From positions 61,061,454 through 61,125,453 of the forward strand of contig OX388345.1 of NCBI GenBank assembly GCA_947579665.1: a stretch of 64,000 nt of DNA. The letters are read 5' to 3'. Under the pieces are notes generated by a model. It was not told the origin of the DNA. It did no database searches and saw nothing but the letters and a program-made list of their open reading frames with translations. Below are positions 48,212-60,112 of this stretch, piece after piece (the stretch's first letter is position 1; every line of letters starts with the position of its first letter). The translations under genes were made by a program, and so were the position numbers. Origin of the DNA: Sympetrum striolatum (taxonomy: Eukaryota > Arthropoda > Insecta > Odonata > Libellulidae).

Positions 48212-48799
48212 AACTTAAATTGGAGCACACATACTATCGAAAAATCTGCGGCAAAGTAAGTAAAAGGCTTGGCTTTGTAAAGCGTATTGTCGGTAAATGC
48301 GATGAGAAGGTGAGAGAGCGATGTTATTTTACCTTGGTCAGACCCCTTCTGGAATATGCGGCAAGTATAAGGGATCCGGCGGATGAAACATGTACTCGCG
48401 AACTCGAGAAAGTGCAGCGTAAAGCGGTTGGTTTTGTTAAGAAATGCTACGATAAAAAGCAAGCGTTACAAAAATGCTCTCAGACGTAGGTTGGGAATCC
48501 TCGAAAGAAAGGAGATTGAAAGATAGGCTGCGATTGCTGAATAAATTCAGGGATACTACATTTTCGGAAGATACAATCAGTATCATGCAACCCCCCTGAT
48601 ACCTCGGTCGATCCGATAATGAACGTAAGCTAAGAGAAATGGATGCTAGGACGAATCGTTTTAAAAATTCATTCTTTCCGCGAACGATACGCGACAATAA
48701 CCGATTAAGGAAGTAGATTAGATTCAATTGGTGTTTACACCCCCTGCTACACGCCGAAAGGCGGCTTGTAGGGAATTAATGTAGATGTAGATGTAGATT
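48212..48799 (+). mobile_element. CR1/jockey-like LINE fragment, best-preserved copy
   Basis: Plus-strand frames give the C-terminal end of a LINE reverse-transcriptase ORF: ICGKVSKRLGFVKRIVG, ERCYFTLVRPLLEYAASI, a PADETCTRELEKVQRKAVGF block, FVKKCYDKK. After a frameshift near 48.47 kb follow MLSDVGWESSKERRLKDR, LLNKFRDTTFSEDT, LREMDARTNRFKNSFFPRT and LHPLLHAERRLVGN. The motifs L.RP.LEY, EKVQR.A..F and SFFPRT are landmarks of CR1/jockey-type elements. The 3' end has GCCGAAAGGCGGC, ATTAATG and three GTAGAT units as tail. It is 5' truncated and lacks the catalytic domain and endonuclease. It serves as reference for the other six fragments in the window. Confidence 0.88.
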
Positions 48800-50504
48800 A
48801 GCAATGTAAAAAAAACAAATTCTTATCCTGGCTCATCAGTAGCTTAAGAACTTTTTGACAGTTAAAGCAAATCTTTGCCGGTTTAACAGAAAAATCGCCT
48901 TTGGAAACTAGGGCTAAAGAATTGTTTTAATAACGAAAGAGTTTGATGTATAAATTTCATGAAGAAAAGTATTTCATAGTTGGATCCCAGTAGGGAAACA
49001 TGATTGATCTGTTAATAATAATTGATAGTTGAACAATTATTCAGCTCTGTAAGTCGTCCAACGGGCCCAATTTACGTAATTAAGGAATACGAAGTCAGAT
49101 GATAATGCTCCAAATAATTAGGCCCAATTTGAATTTGTGATCACCGAAACGCTTACTGATCCTCTAATTTATCCACTGATTGGAACGTCAATTTCTAATA
49201 ACTTCAACTATAATTGGAATTCAGTTTGGTGTCAACCTTGATGCAAACAATTATGAAATTGAATAAGGTTATGAAACAGAACTTTAAAAATACACCTCCG
49301 GACATTTATCCAGATTGCAAAACTCAGTATAGTATATTTTATTTTCCTTTAAATTATATAAACAACAAGAGAAGGCATAACTAGGTGGAGATCACTTTGA
49401 AACAAACCTTACGATATCACATATATCTCCAAATTTATTTAAACTATCGATTTTTCAAGAGTGAGAATTACATAGACTGGCACACTGCATGAAAGACGCC
49501 AAATTTTATGATGAAAGAGGAAAATAACTCTTAGAGATAAAAATTTAAACTATTCAGAATTAAAGAAAGAGTCTTATTCTAGCTTATGATATTTAAGTGT
49601 ATCTTTGAGTGAGCTCTTATACGATCATAAAATTGTTTGAAAATTCTTAGGAGGGGAATAATTGGATCAAGAAATATATCAATAATTAAAAGAAATTAAG
49701 GCAGGATAAATTGTTAGTGAATTCAATTTTAGATGGATTTCTAATCTCATATTCGAAAAAAATTACTAAGAAACAAACACTAATGTCGGTTGGAATAGAA
49801 ATTGTATCCAATGATCTAGAGATGATGAATATATTTTTAAGCCAATTGTTTTTATAGAATAGAAATTGTTTTGAATTCGTTGTCTTTTTAGTAGTCTTGT
49901 CATCTCAGTTAAAATTAATGAAGAAATCAATTATGAAAGTATGGAGTAAAGAAATGGGAACCAAATTCCACATTATTTTACGTTGGTTGTAGGCAGATAT
50001 TAATTTAAAAATTAAATGAAAGCAAGAGAGAGGCGGTGAAAGATGAGTAGAAAGTCTTTGCTGGTTGCTCATATAAATTGCATGATAAAAAGGGAAGAAG
50101 AAATGACAGGGAAAGAATTCACTGGAAAATTAAACGAGAGGAAAGGTAAATTAAAAGGATGAAAAATGGGAAATTTTAAATTTATAATTTCATCTTTGGT
50201 AAACAGAAGACAATTGAGAATAGTTCTCTTCTTTATTAGCATGAAGGTTCATTATCATTGGCAAGAAGACCGTATTCACAAATACACAGTAATGCAAAAG
50301 TATTCCATCACTTCACTGAGTAAAAGATCTAAAAATAATTAATTGAGTAAATTAAGGATTTTTAATTTAAAAATTGATGTTTTTACCCAACCATTTCAGA
50401 AAATCGATCCAGTCCGATTATATCATCGCAAACCGAAAGATTTAAACCTAAAATTTGTTAAAGCAGATTTCTTCTACGCAATCGTTTTTCGTTGTATTCT
50501 TGCT

Positions 50505-50815
50505 AGCCTTATTCTGAGAATCCTCGAAAGAGCGAAGAAAAGCTAACAAGCTGAAATTATTTGATAATTTCAGAGAAATTTTGTTTGCTGGGGAATGGGT
50601 AGGCAAAATGAGATCTTGCAGGTATTTCGGCCAATCCAAAAATTTCTTAAATAAGATAAATAGATGGTTAGACTAGCCAAATTTAAAAACTCATTCTTTT
50701 CGCGAAAACATACTCGGTAGCAACATGCTGAAGTTGCTCGAACACAAAACATTCACCACTTGTTACACGCCGAAAGGTTTATTGCAAGATAATTAATGTG
50801 CATGTATATGTATAT
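50505..50815 (+). mobile_element. Decayed CR1/jockey-like LINE 3' end
   Basis: Landmarks in order: a short block reading ESSKERRKANKLKL in one frame, LAKFKNSFFSRKHTR in another, then TTGTTACACGCCGAAAGG and ATTAATGTGCATG. It matches the family at 48.2-48.8 kb over its last 300 bp. Multiple stops and frameshifts are present. Confidence 0.65.
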
Positions 50816-51570
50816 CTTGTTTTACCTTCCCACCTATCTACTTATGCCATCATCTATTCATATTCTAGACATCCCCTTTTCTTTAAACTTTATATCCTGA
50901 TACACGGAAGATTTTGTTTCTAACCTAATTCATGACCCAAAATATACGGAAATTTTCCATTTATACTTCATTATTATATGATTATCTATAAAGCTTCTTC
51001 TTATTATAGAATGATGAAATATAGTTAGATAAGTAAAAATACAATCAGTAATGGATCCTGAATATCCTGATCCTGGATCCTGAAAATATTTTTTAGAGTT
51101 CAGAGTTCAGCTCTGTAAATCATCGAATTGATCTTATTAATGGTTCTATACAGACGGCAAAATCCTTACCAATTAGTCAAATGAATTTTATTAAATCAAG
51201 GAGTATTTTAAAAGGAAGTTAAGAGTAGAGTTATAAGAGTAAGAAAATAGTAAATTAAGCGTTTAAGAACAAGAATTTTCTTTATTACTTTTTACTTGAT
51301 CTATCAGATGTAAGGAAGAGAAATATGATTACAATGACCCAACCACAGATGCGTATCAAAACCTTTCCTTTATCTCTTAAGTCTTTCATACGAGTGTTAA
51401 TTTTCCTCAGAATTAAAGAAGAGAATCCTTTATTAAACGGAGTGTGGGTTATTTAGGTGCATTTGGTGTATTCTGTGGATTACAAGAATAACAAGAATGA
51501 AACAAATTTTTCAGGGAGAGGCCAACATTTTTATATTGAAATAAGGCAGTAAAAGAGCGATAAAAATCAA

Positions 51571-51644
51571 TGGCCCATGGAGGCATCGAACCCACGGCCT
51601 TCGCGTTATTATCACGACGCTCTAACCAACTGAGCTAATGGGCC
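51571..51644 (-). tRNA. tRNA-Ile (anticodon AAU), slightly diverged
   Basis: The minus strand folds as a 74-nt tRNA: acceptor GGCCCAT/ATGGGCC (7 bp), D arm GCTC/GAGC, anticodon stem TCGTG/CGCGA (one wobble), loop ATAATAA giving anticodon AAT (AAU) for isoleucine, and discriminator A. A box (TAGCTCAGTTGG) and B box (GGTTCGATGCC) are present, and a T run suitable for Pol III termination follows (GATTTTTATC). It is oddly diverged: loop position 32 is A where C is usual, and the T stem GTGGG/CCTCC has one mismatch and one wobble. It could be an active gene with these changes or a young tRNA pseudogene. No intron and no encoded CCA are present. Confidence 0.85.
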
Positions 51645-52199
51645 GTATGTGTGAATTCTATTAGATCCATATTTTTTATCATTTAAGAAGTACGCTAAAA
51701 AAATCATTTACTTTTCTTATATTGACACTCAGGAAGAAATTTGTGACAAAATCTGCGAGACAATGACTCCCCATATCAAGTTTAAAATTAAGCACCAAAA
51801 TTACACAGAGGTGTCTCTCGCATTTCTTTTCGTCTCAAGATACAAATAATTTCATCTTCTGATTCACAAAGAGTGACATTTCGTGACCTTTAACCCCAGA
51901 TATATGAAACGTAGCGCCGCAAAAGAAGAATGAAGCTGCGAATGATACAGCGTGAAATATCAAAACATCCGTAAGGTTAAGCTGTGAAAGACGAGGCATA
52001 TTCGCACTTCCTCTGCAAAAAGGAAAGAAGCAAAGAATTCCTCACAGCCCATCAAGCGGCGTATCAAAGAAAATTTTGCTCGAAATAGGGAAAATGATTT
52101 TACTCAAACGACTTTGAACGCCAAATTTCACGCCATGCTATATAAACATGCCTTGCTCCCTCCTCATCTATGATGGAAACTTATCGTTATTCTAAAATT

Positions 52200-52387
52200 C
52201 TTACCTAAATTCTGCAAATTTCAGGTAATATTGTTTCATATATATAATTGTAAAATCTACCTTTATGTTTTTTTCTTTTTCTCTATATTTTATGTCACTT
52301 TTTAACTATTTATGTTTATTACTATACTATATGTATATTTTTATATTTCACTTTAAATTAGCATTGTTATGCTGTATGTGAGATGTG
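52200..52387 (+). mobile_element. Probable LINE 3' tail preceding (AAAT)n
   Basis: A T-rich stretch ends GCATTGTTATGCTGTATGTG and AGATGTGAATAAATAAAT. From memory this is typical of the 3' ends of insect non-LTR retrotransposons with AAAT tails. No coding sequence is attached. Confidence 0.4.
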
Positions 52388-52430
52388 AATAAATAAATAA
52401 ATAAATAAATAATAAATAAATAAATAAATT
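52388..52430 (+). repeat. (AAAT)n microsatellite
   Basis: About ten AAAT units with one 1-nt-short unit in the middle, directly after the LINE-tail-like sequence. Confidence 0.95.
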
Positions 52431-53913
52431 CTGTTTCCGGGAGCAATCCATTGTGTCGAGCGTTAGCAAATGAGGAAACGCGTAGTTTAACAGTGACTAT
52501 AAGGAAGAAAAAATGGCATAGATCAGAAGTGGAGGAATAGCAGAACAAAAAAAAAGGTAAGAGGATGCTTCAGAAACTGATGCCTCGCGAGTTCTTGGAA
52601 TTCGATTCTAAATTGGATAGAAAGAGGATATAGTTGGAATGAAAGGAGTAAATTCTCTAGAAATCGATTGCCGATAAATATCGCCTCAAGAAGAATATCA
52701 GCTTGCACAAATCGTCCAGTTTACCTTTTAGAAAAGTTTTCCTCAATACCGCCTTCTTTCCCATGATAAGTCCCCTTTAACCTGAATCTTCTTCCAGGTT
52801 ATGGTGTTTGTACCGAAAGGGTGTATGTTTGGAAAAGCAGTACTGGAGTGCATGTTTTGTTTTCGATTTCTCCTCCTTGGAATCGATGAAAGCAAAACTT
52901 TATTATGATCCAACCTCCAGAGATGCGTCCTTAATTTTTCATTACGCCATATCCGGAGCAATTAAAGCACCAATAGTCCCTTCGATATCTGCTAGAGACT
53001 CGTGAAAAGTTCTGAAAGTGCTTACTTTACGAGTAAAATTTATTACGTTGCATTTAGGGGAGAAAGCGAAGAATCGGGGCGTAATGATGTTATAATCATG
53101 GATAAGAGCTTATCTTTCCCATCTTCCAAATCAAGCACCGTAAAATAAGTTCCTATCGGTAATACTCTTTCGGAACTGTGTCAGGGCTACTCAGCCTAGA
53201 TAACCCTTGGCGAGATAAAAATTAATGGAAGAGAGTAGGAAGCTCATTGTCAGTTTAGATATTTCAGTTTTTATATACTATTGTACTTTTTTCAATAGGA
53301 TTATCAAACGTGGAAAGTTTTGGGAAAATTATCAAAATTTATTCTATAGTTGAATTATTTTCGCAAAAATCAAGTCGAAAAAAATATCGTTACTGATAAA
53401 AAAAACTCCCATCTAAGATTATCCATTCCATTGTCATTTTCATATCCAATAACCCTAACTTTAAAGATTATTTTCTCATTTAGACTTCAAATTCCACAAA
53501 ATCAATCACAGAAGGCTCTTTGTGGAAATACATTATATAAAAATTAGGATCAAATATTGAACTTTACTTATTGTCAAAGATGGATTTAAAATATCTCTTC
53601 CGAAACTCGTCTTTTAAAATCTATAAAGCTGAGTTATTTTATTTTTATTTCTAAATGCTTCGTTCAAATTAAATACTTTTTCACCATTTACTTCAACTCG
53701 ATCGTTCAAGTAAAACTGATTCAAATTCAATGCTGTTTCATAATTAATTTCGATTCATCAATCTTTCAAGTAAAACCAATCACATCTTAACGACGTACTG
53801 TATCTTTAGGATAAGAGACGGCATTCGTACTTGTAGCAAAGCTCCCTGAGAGTATGTGACCCGATTCCACATCACTTCAATGTCGCAAGATCTGATTCCG
53901 ACTTCGTCCGCAG

Positions 53914-54029
53914 ATGCGACATTTTTTCCTTCTTAATCTTATATCCCTCCATAACTCCGTTGAAAAGAGGAAGAAATTGCTTCCTGCAATTCCATTCACT
54001 GCTGAGACCATTTCGAACCAGCAATTAAG
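53914..54029 (+). other. Candidate exon with start codon and strong donor
   Basis: Directly after a possible acceptor (TCGTCCGCAG) an ATG opens a frame reading MRHFFLLNLISLHNSVEK, then LLPAIPFTAETISNQQL, until a strong donor AAG followed by GTGAGT at 54030. Unspliced, the frame would stop within the donor (TGA). The stretch 53.8-54.15 kb is GC-richer than its flanks. No product is recognised and no downstream exon is identified. The call rests only on the splice match and composition. Confidence 0.2.
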
Positions 54030-54618
54030 GTGAGTTTCCGTCCTTCGCGGAACTCCAGGGAATTAGCAACCGACTTCTTGTGAAGTTAAGGCAATTTGAC
54101 AACATGCGACCGACTTAGCGCGTTCTTGGCAAGGTTAGGTCAATGCGACGCCTACTAATTACGATCTTCTCAATGGTGTTTATTGCGTCTTTTCAAAGAC
54201 ATTATTGTCGATGTAGCAAACAATGCGTGTGCTGTACTTTTTTAGCTGAAGCGAGAAGGCAAACAAAATCACCATAATATTTATAAAACTTCTTTCTTTG
54301 GGCGGTATTGGACTAAGAGTCTCTTCCATCAAAGTCACAATAATGCTAAAATTAACACTTCTATACAATTCCACTTTACAGATCTATAAGTTTTTTTGAG
54401 GGGTGGCTCATTTAAAAAACGTATCATTACCCCAATAGGGTATTTTAAGCATGGTAAAACTTATAAACATTTTGGTATACCTTGTGGCTCCCCCCAGGAC
54501 TTCCTAGGGGATGCTAATATTTCCAAGTTGTTTCTATGTAGCAATTAAAAGAGCGTTTGAATTTATATCTCTGTAGGATAGCGTCATTCTTATTTGAAAG
54601 AAGTAACATTCCCCTATA

Positions 54619-54861
54619 CTAGTACGCTCAAAATGTTCCTCTCGAAGTATTTTTTAAATAGCCTAAGTGAATCTTCCACTCAAAGTATTTTTTTCCCGCG
54701 AAAACGCCCAGTAGGGGAAATTTAAAATTCTGATGATAGGTTGATATGTGGAAGGGAGCTGTACCCACAATATGTGGCGCGATCTACCACAAGAATTGTA
54801 CGTTTTTCCTGCTCGGAGTTTTCGCGGCAAACAATAGTTAGGGAACTTTTTGAACGTACTG
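54619..54861. mobile_element. 243-bp mariner-like MITE
   Basis: Inverted termini CTAGTACGCTCAAAATGTTC (left) and CAGTACGTTCAAAAAGTTCC (right, reverse strand) are flanked by TA (54617-54618 and 54862-54863). Subterminal CCCGCGAAAACG is echoed in inverted form by GTTTTCGCGGC. There is no transposase frame. The terminus and TA target fit the Tc1/mariner superfamily. Confidence 0.75.
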
Positions 54862-55029
54862 TATTTTACATAGTGATATTCGCCTGCAGTGCTTTACACG
54901 TATAGTTCTAGCTTTTGCTAATTAATACGAAATTAGCGTATTGTATTACTTTGAAAAATTTGAAATACTGTACATAAGCTTAACTTAATTATTTTAATAA
55001 ATGAAATTAATAAAACGTGTTTTCCTTTG

Positions 55030-55240
55030 ATTTTTACTTTCTCCCTATACGTAGTAGACAGAAAGTAAAAACAAATTCGCAAAAAAAATCGACCTCCAGA
55101 TTTCAACGGAAATAGATGTTTTGGGGCCCATAGAGTTCGTTTTCGCTATTTTTCCGAACATGTCTGTCTGTCTGTCTCTGGTAAAAAAGTTTGTGGGCGC
55201 TCTATCTTAAAAAAATAATCATCCGATCATTTCCAAAATT
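55030..55240 (+). repeat. Possible dispersed repeat with (TGTC)n
   Basis: A relatively GC-rich block containing GACCTCCAGATTTCAACGG, AAATAGATGTTTTGGG and a TGTCTGTCTGTC tract at 55161-55178. From memory similar blocks are widespread in arthropod genomes. Only one copy is visible here. Confidence 0.35.
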
Positions 55241-57118
55241 CTTATTTATTATTTTCCTAACAATGCCAAAAGTTGATTAGTTTTTGATGAATATCGCTCT
55301 ACCGGAAGTTGCGGTTTAACCAGAACAAAATTTTGTTTCTTAAATATCTCTGTCAGAATGCAATAAAGGTATTTACAATTATATGCAAAAGTTATAGACA
55401 ATGTACATTACTATAACTTTTGTTTGAAGCATTTTTTCGTAACACTCATTGTTTTGGAGTTATTTATATGTTACCGGCATAGGCTTCTATTTTCAATAAA
55501 TATGGAGAAAGTCATGAGTTGGCCACATCAGATTTTTTTAATTAAAGTTCGTTTTGTAATGCTTTCTTTTAAATTTCTAAAATTTACCTTGTTTCTATAT
55601 TTGAACGCGGAATTCGGTCAAGTATCGCTCTCCAGGATTAATTTTAGTTTATCTCAGCTGTTTATAATACATTACTTCCGTCTAAACCTGATCCGTTCGT
55701 CCTTATTTTTTAGCATCTCAGGTTTATCACGAATGATATCGTTTAGGGACAGATTCCTATTTCTTAGAAAGTTAGTATTTCCGGCTTTGCACATTTTTTA
55801 CTCACGCTTAAAAGCAATACGTACTTGATTAGAGTCTACGGTGGCGCCATCACTTTCAAGTGGAAGTGTTCCAGTTACTACATTTTGCATTTTCCTCCAA
55901 AATCGTCCCTCTGTTCCATTTTTGGAAAACACACGCACATAGCACTGCGGATTGAAACTCCACTATTCTGGGGATACCGAGTTTCCGCATCTCTAAAACA
56001 GTCCTTTTTATAAATATACACTAATTTTATTCTCGAATTTAATTTAATATATACCATACCAGAGGGATTACACTCGAAAGCCCTAGATTGTTTGGCAATA
56101 TGTGGACATTTTGTGCTCACTATTTCAAAATATATATTCACTGCCGTATTTAATTTTATTTTCCCTACGGAAAAGGAGAATAGCCGTAAAATTGGTGTTC
56201 TATATTGGATCTTGGCGCAGTTGAAACTCGTATCACCCGGAATGGGGTTGGCAAAAACGAATTAAATTGAAGGGAAACTTCAGGGGATTGGATTTATTGC
56301 GGAGATTGGATTTTATTGTATTTAAAAATATGAGGATTTAAACTCAAATATTGCGTTAATGTCATTTTTCATATTTTTAATGAGCTTTTAAATTATATAA
56401 ACTATGTGAATCGTAGATACGTTCATATCTTCGATAAAGTAATCTATAACTTTCCTTGCGATTATTAAAATTTATTTATATAAAACCTTCCAGAAAACAT
56501 GCTTAAAGTTAGTGCACGAACGAATAGGTTAAACAAGCAAATAGTAATGCTAAATTATAACATTAACTAGATCGTTAAATATTTTAGCACCACATACACC
56601 CATGGAGCCTTTTAACTTTAATATGTGAGCATTAAGTTTGTCTAGTTAATGCTTTAGTATTAATCTCCGCATTTAAGTTGTAATCGGAGGCCTAAGATAT
56701 ACCTTCACAACCTGCAGCGATTCCTAAGGCAAAAGTCAAAGCAAGCTGTTTAGGGGAAGACAAGCAAAAATTCTAGACTAACACCAGCTCAGATAAGCTA
56801 ACCTAACAGCTGGTCTAATATCCCGTTTACCTTTACCCTTTATCTGCAATATCCCGTGTACCTGCAGCTTAGGTTGCAACCACCCTCAAAGTTCGCCTAA
56901 AATAATTTAATACAGAGGTTCTCTCATATTTCTCGAGACGTGCGCTGAGTTGCATTTCAGAATCTCAGGAGTCGATTTATCTGTTAGCATACACTGTCAA
57001 GCGATTTCATCGATGCGAAAACTTTATTTTATCCGCAGAAGGAGTTAAATAAAATGTAGGTTATCGTTTAACATCTTATCTTAGATACAGTAATAAATAA
57101 GTTTAGAAAAGTACTCAC

Positions 57119-57228
57119 CTCGATTCTGTGTACGAGTGAGTACGAAATTAAATTTTCCAGTCTTCGTAGCTCTTGCAGATACAGACAGATCTAACATAAC
57201 GGTTATTGAAGGCTGCTCGTTTTTATAC
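57119..57228 (-). other. Candidate 110-nt minus-strand exon
   Basis: On the minus strand the acceptor TTCATTGCAG precedes 110 nt ending CGAG followed by the strong donor GTGAGTA. One frame is open throughout and reads YKNEQPSITVMLDLSVSARA then KTGKFNFVLTRTQNRG, which looks protein-like but is not recognised. The polypyrimidine tract is poor (A-rich). It stands alone without neighbouring exons. Confidence 0.25.
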
Positions 57229-57339
57229 CTGCAATGAATTTTTTTCCATTTAGAAATGAGCTGATTCAATGGATATAAAATTTCAAATATAACCTACCCA
57301 AAATCAAGTTTCTTTGACAATTCATTAATCTGAGAAATT

Positions 57340-57432
57340 CCGAAAGTAATTGATTGAAAAGAGTAGATTATGATCATAGACACCTGTTACACACCGAAAG
57401 GTGACTTTGAAGGCACTTAATTATATTTATAG
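57340..57432 (+). mobile_element. Short CR1/jockey-like LINE tail
   Basis: GTAATTGATTGAAAAGAG, CACCTGTTACACACCGAAAG and CACTTAATTATATTTA align with the last 90 bp of the LINE at 48.7 kb (CAATAACCGATTAAGG, CCCTGCTACACGCCGAAAG, AATTAATGTAG). It is a severely truncated, decayed copy. Confidence 0.55.
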
Positions 57433-59910
57433 CACTGATTTCACTTACGCTAAAACCCTTGAAAGAAAATCTATGGATCTACAATAGTTACTTGTCACAA
57501 TTAGTAGATTTTCTTCTTTACAAATTGTATCGAGAATCGTATATTTTAGATGAGCAACAATTTTTGCAATTTCCATCATAGTAAACTTCCTTTAGGAATA
57601 TTGATCATATCCATTACCTGTCTTTTCCTTTCGTAGCTACACAAGATTAATCTCAATACAAAAATTAAACACTAACGTCACACTGATATTTTACAATAGA
57701 CGATCAAACTATTTTCAATTTATAAATTGCAAACTCAATACGCACATATATGCTTTGACGATATTAATTGCGTTTTTAAATATTTTTGGCAGCTTCGATT
57801 ATTTGTCATTTCAATGACACGAGCAGATATATCCGTATTTTGTTGCGTGTATGGAAATGTTATTTCAAAGCACTGCAAAAGCAAAAGATTGGTTCGTAAT
57901 CCATTAACTTTACATTAAAATTTTCAGAACCAATTACAATTAACTGCAAAATGGTGCTTAGTGAGCAGAAATTCCATCAATAAACCACCTCTTTAGTCGA
58001 CTAAACTAAACGTTATAGGATTGGGTACTAAGATATTCTTTCGAAGTAACCTTATAGCTATTATTAATTTTCTCTAAAGGTACAATAAGTTAATATTCAA
58101 TACATTAATGTTATCTTTCAATGCTTACCAAGCTCATAACGGATTAATATACGAAAAAAGAAAGATTTTAACGAGGAAATTTCAGCTATTCGATCGATAA
58201 TCTTGAAGAGTTTAAATGATAAGAAAACTTTAAAAATTACTTGTTCCTCGTTACCAACTATTCCAAATGGAACTCTCCTTAAAATATATCTCAAATATTT
58301 CAAAATTAATCCATCTTTATAAAATCACTTCATTCTATATTTCCGGAAATAGAAGGAGAAAATTTCACCGACTGCTTAATGTGTCCAATAGATTATGAAT
58401 GTTTTTTTCATTGGTATTATTATTATTCATACATATTTTACTCGGGCGAGCAGTTTTTCATAAAAAGTATTAATATCTCTTAGAATAAATTGACATTGAA
58501 TGAACAGCTGAACCACGAACACCTTAAAGGGGAGCATTGTTTTGACCGAGCTAGAGATATACTAAATCAATTAAGTCCGATATTAGAGAGTAGAACTGCA
58601 TTATAATTACAAGCAAAATCTCTCGAATGGGATTAATCAATTTATGGTAAACCGATATCGGAAAAATATCCTTATTTTAGATCCAGATATACAACTTTCA
58701 TTGAAAATATTATCAAGTTGTAACGGAATTAAAGTATAAGATATTGTGTCGGACAAACTACGAAAACTCGAAATATAAAATATTTGAAAGTATCATAAAC
58801 CTATGGTTATCGTAAAAATGTTTAATCAATATATAGATTCCCATCGTAACTTCGCTATATGTGTTTTAATTACTATAGAATATTTTACCCATAGGGCATT
58901 GAATTCAAGCTAGCTTTTAATCTGAAGAGTGATTTTCCAACTTCTTACTGCAAAGTTCCCTCTTAAAGCCTCTATATCCTTTAGCATGCGGTCGCATTAC
59001 TTTAGGGAATATGCTAGCAAAGAGAAGTGAAGGGATGCCGGAAATCTTTCTCCTGGGATGGGATTTATCCGCTATAGGTTTTGCTTTTTGCCTGGAACAT
59101 TTAACTAACCCCGAGTAAAGCACGCACTGGTATGCGGGCCTTCCTATTTCACGGAATACGTTTCGTGACTTCTTAAGCGTCTGGAACATTAACTCCCTCT
59201 CTCATTTATCTTCTATCACCTAACTTTTAGGGAAACTTTTCATTTGGAGAAAAACAAAAGTACTGCCTCTCCTCCAAACGGAATGTCTCAAAATTTACTT
59301 TTGTTTTAATGATCAATAGAACATCGAAAAAATATTTCACACATACCAGTATATCGATAATTTTTCACTGAAATCCAAAGAAATTAGCTTTATATATTCC
59401 AGTAATAAATGCTTGGCACTTGATAATCTTATGTTTTCACTACGTAAATCATATATGTAAGATTCAAAAAGCCTAGGACAGTGTCAATAAAAAGTACATG
59501 ATACGGTTTTAATCAATTGAAGTTGAATTTATATGAACAAATGTTGATCACAATGGCTTCGAAAAAAAATAAGCATCGATTACATCAATCTTCTGACTTT
59601 CATTTCAATTCTGTAAAATTTTTCATAAACGAAGATAACAATGAAGGAGTAAGCAAATTAAAGAAAAATTTGTAAATATCGAATATTCACAAAAATGCAA
59701 ACAACCATGGTTGTTCCGTTTGCAACCAATAATGGAGAGCAAAAGGGAGTCTTATAGTTTTTTTTTAATTTTCTCAGCTATTAATCAGTTAATCAGAAAT
59801 TTTAGAGATAATTTCTCTATGAAGTTAGCCATTTAAGGAAGATATCTAACGCATTGGAAAGTAAATATTATGACAATATTATACAAGTATTGTTTCATAT
59901 TGTTTCATAT

Positions 59911-60112
59911 CGGCCTTGGTAGATGTGGATAGCATTCCATCTACCCAAGATCCCGGGTTTGAATCCCGGATAATCGGATTTTTCCGATCACGAAATGGTT
60001 GCGTGTGTTCGTTGTTGCCTTTGCCTTGGTGAAGCACCCCCTGACAAGTTCATGAGATCTTATTGGGGCTTCACCGATAAAGGGTAGCAGTGGTTACGCA
60101 TGAAAAAAACAT
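59911..60112 (+). mobile_element. tRNA-derived SINE
   Basis: The head contains an A-box-like TGGTAGATGTGG and, about 30 nt later, a B-box GGGTTTGAATCCC inside a palindromic CCCGGGTTTGAATCCCGG, the layout of a Pol III internal promoter. It continues into a non-tRNA body (GGTGAAGCACCCCCTGAC, GGGGCTTCACCGATAAAG, GGTTACGCATG) and a short A run. The full tRNA fold is not kept. Its length of about 200 bp fits SINEs. The tiny direct repeat TTGTTTCATA just upstream is not a clear target duplication. Confidence 0.65.

Noticed and set aside
55424..55828. 134-codon plus-strand frame
   Set aside because: Long but with no recognisable motif, biased to Phe, Leu, Ile and Ser as expected from T-rich DNA, and no splice or promoter context.
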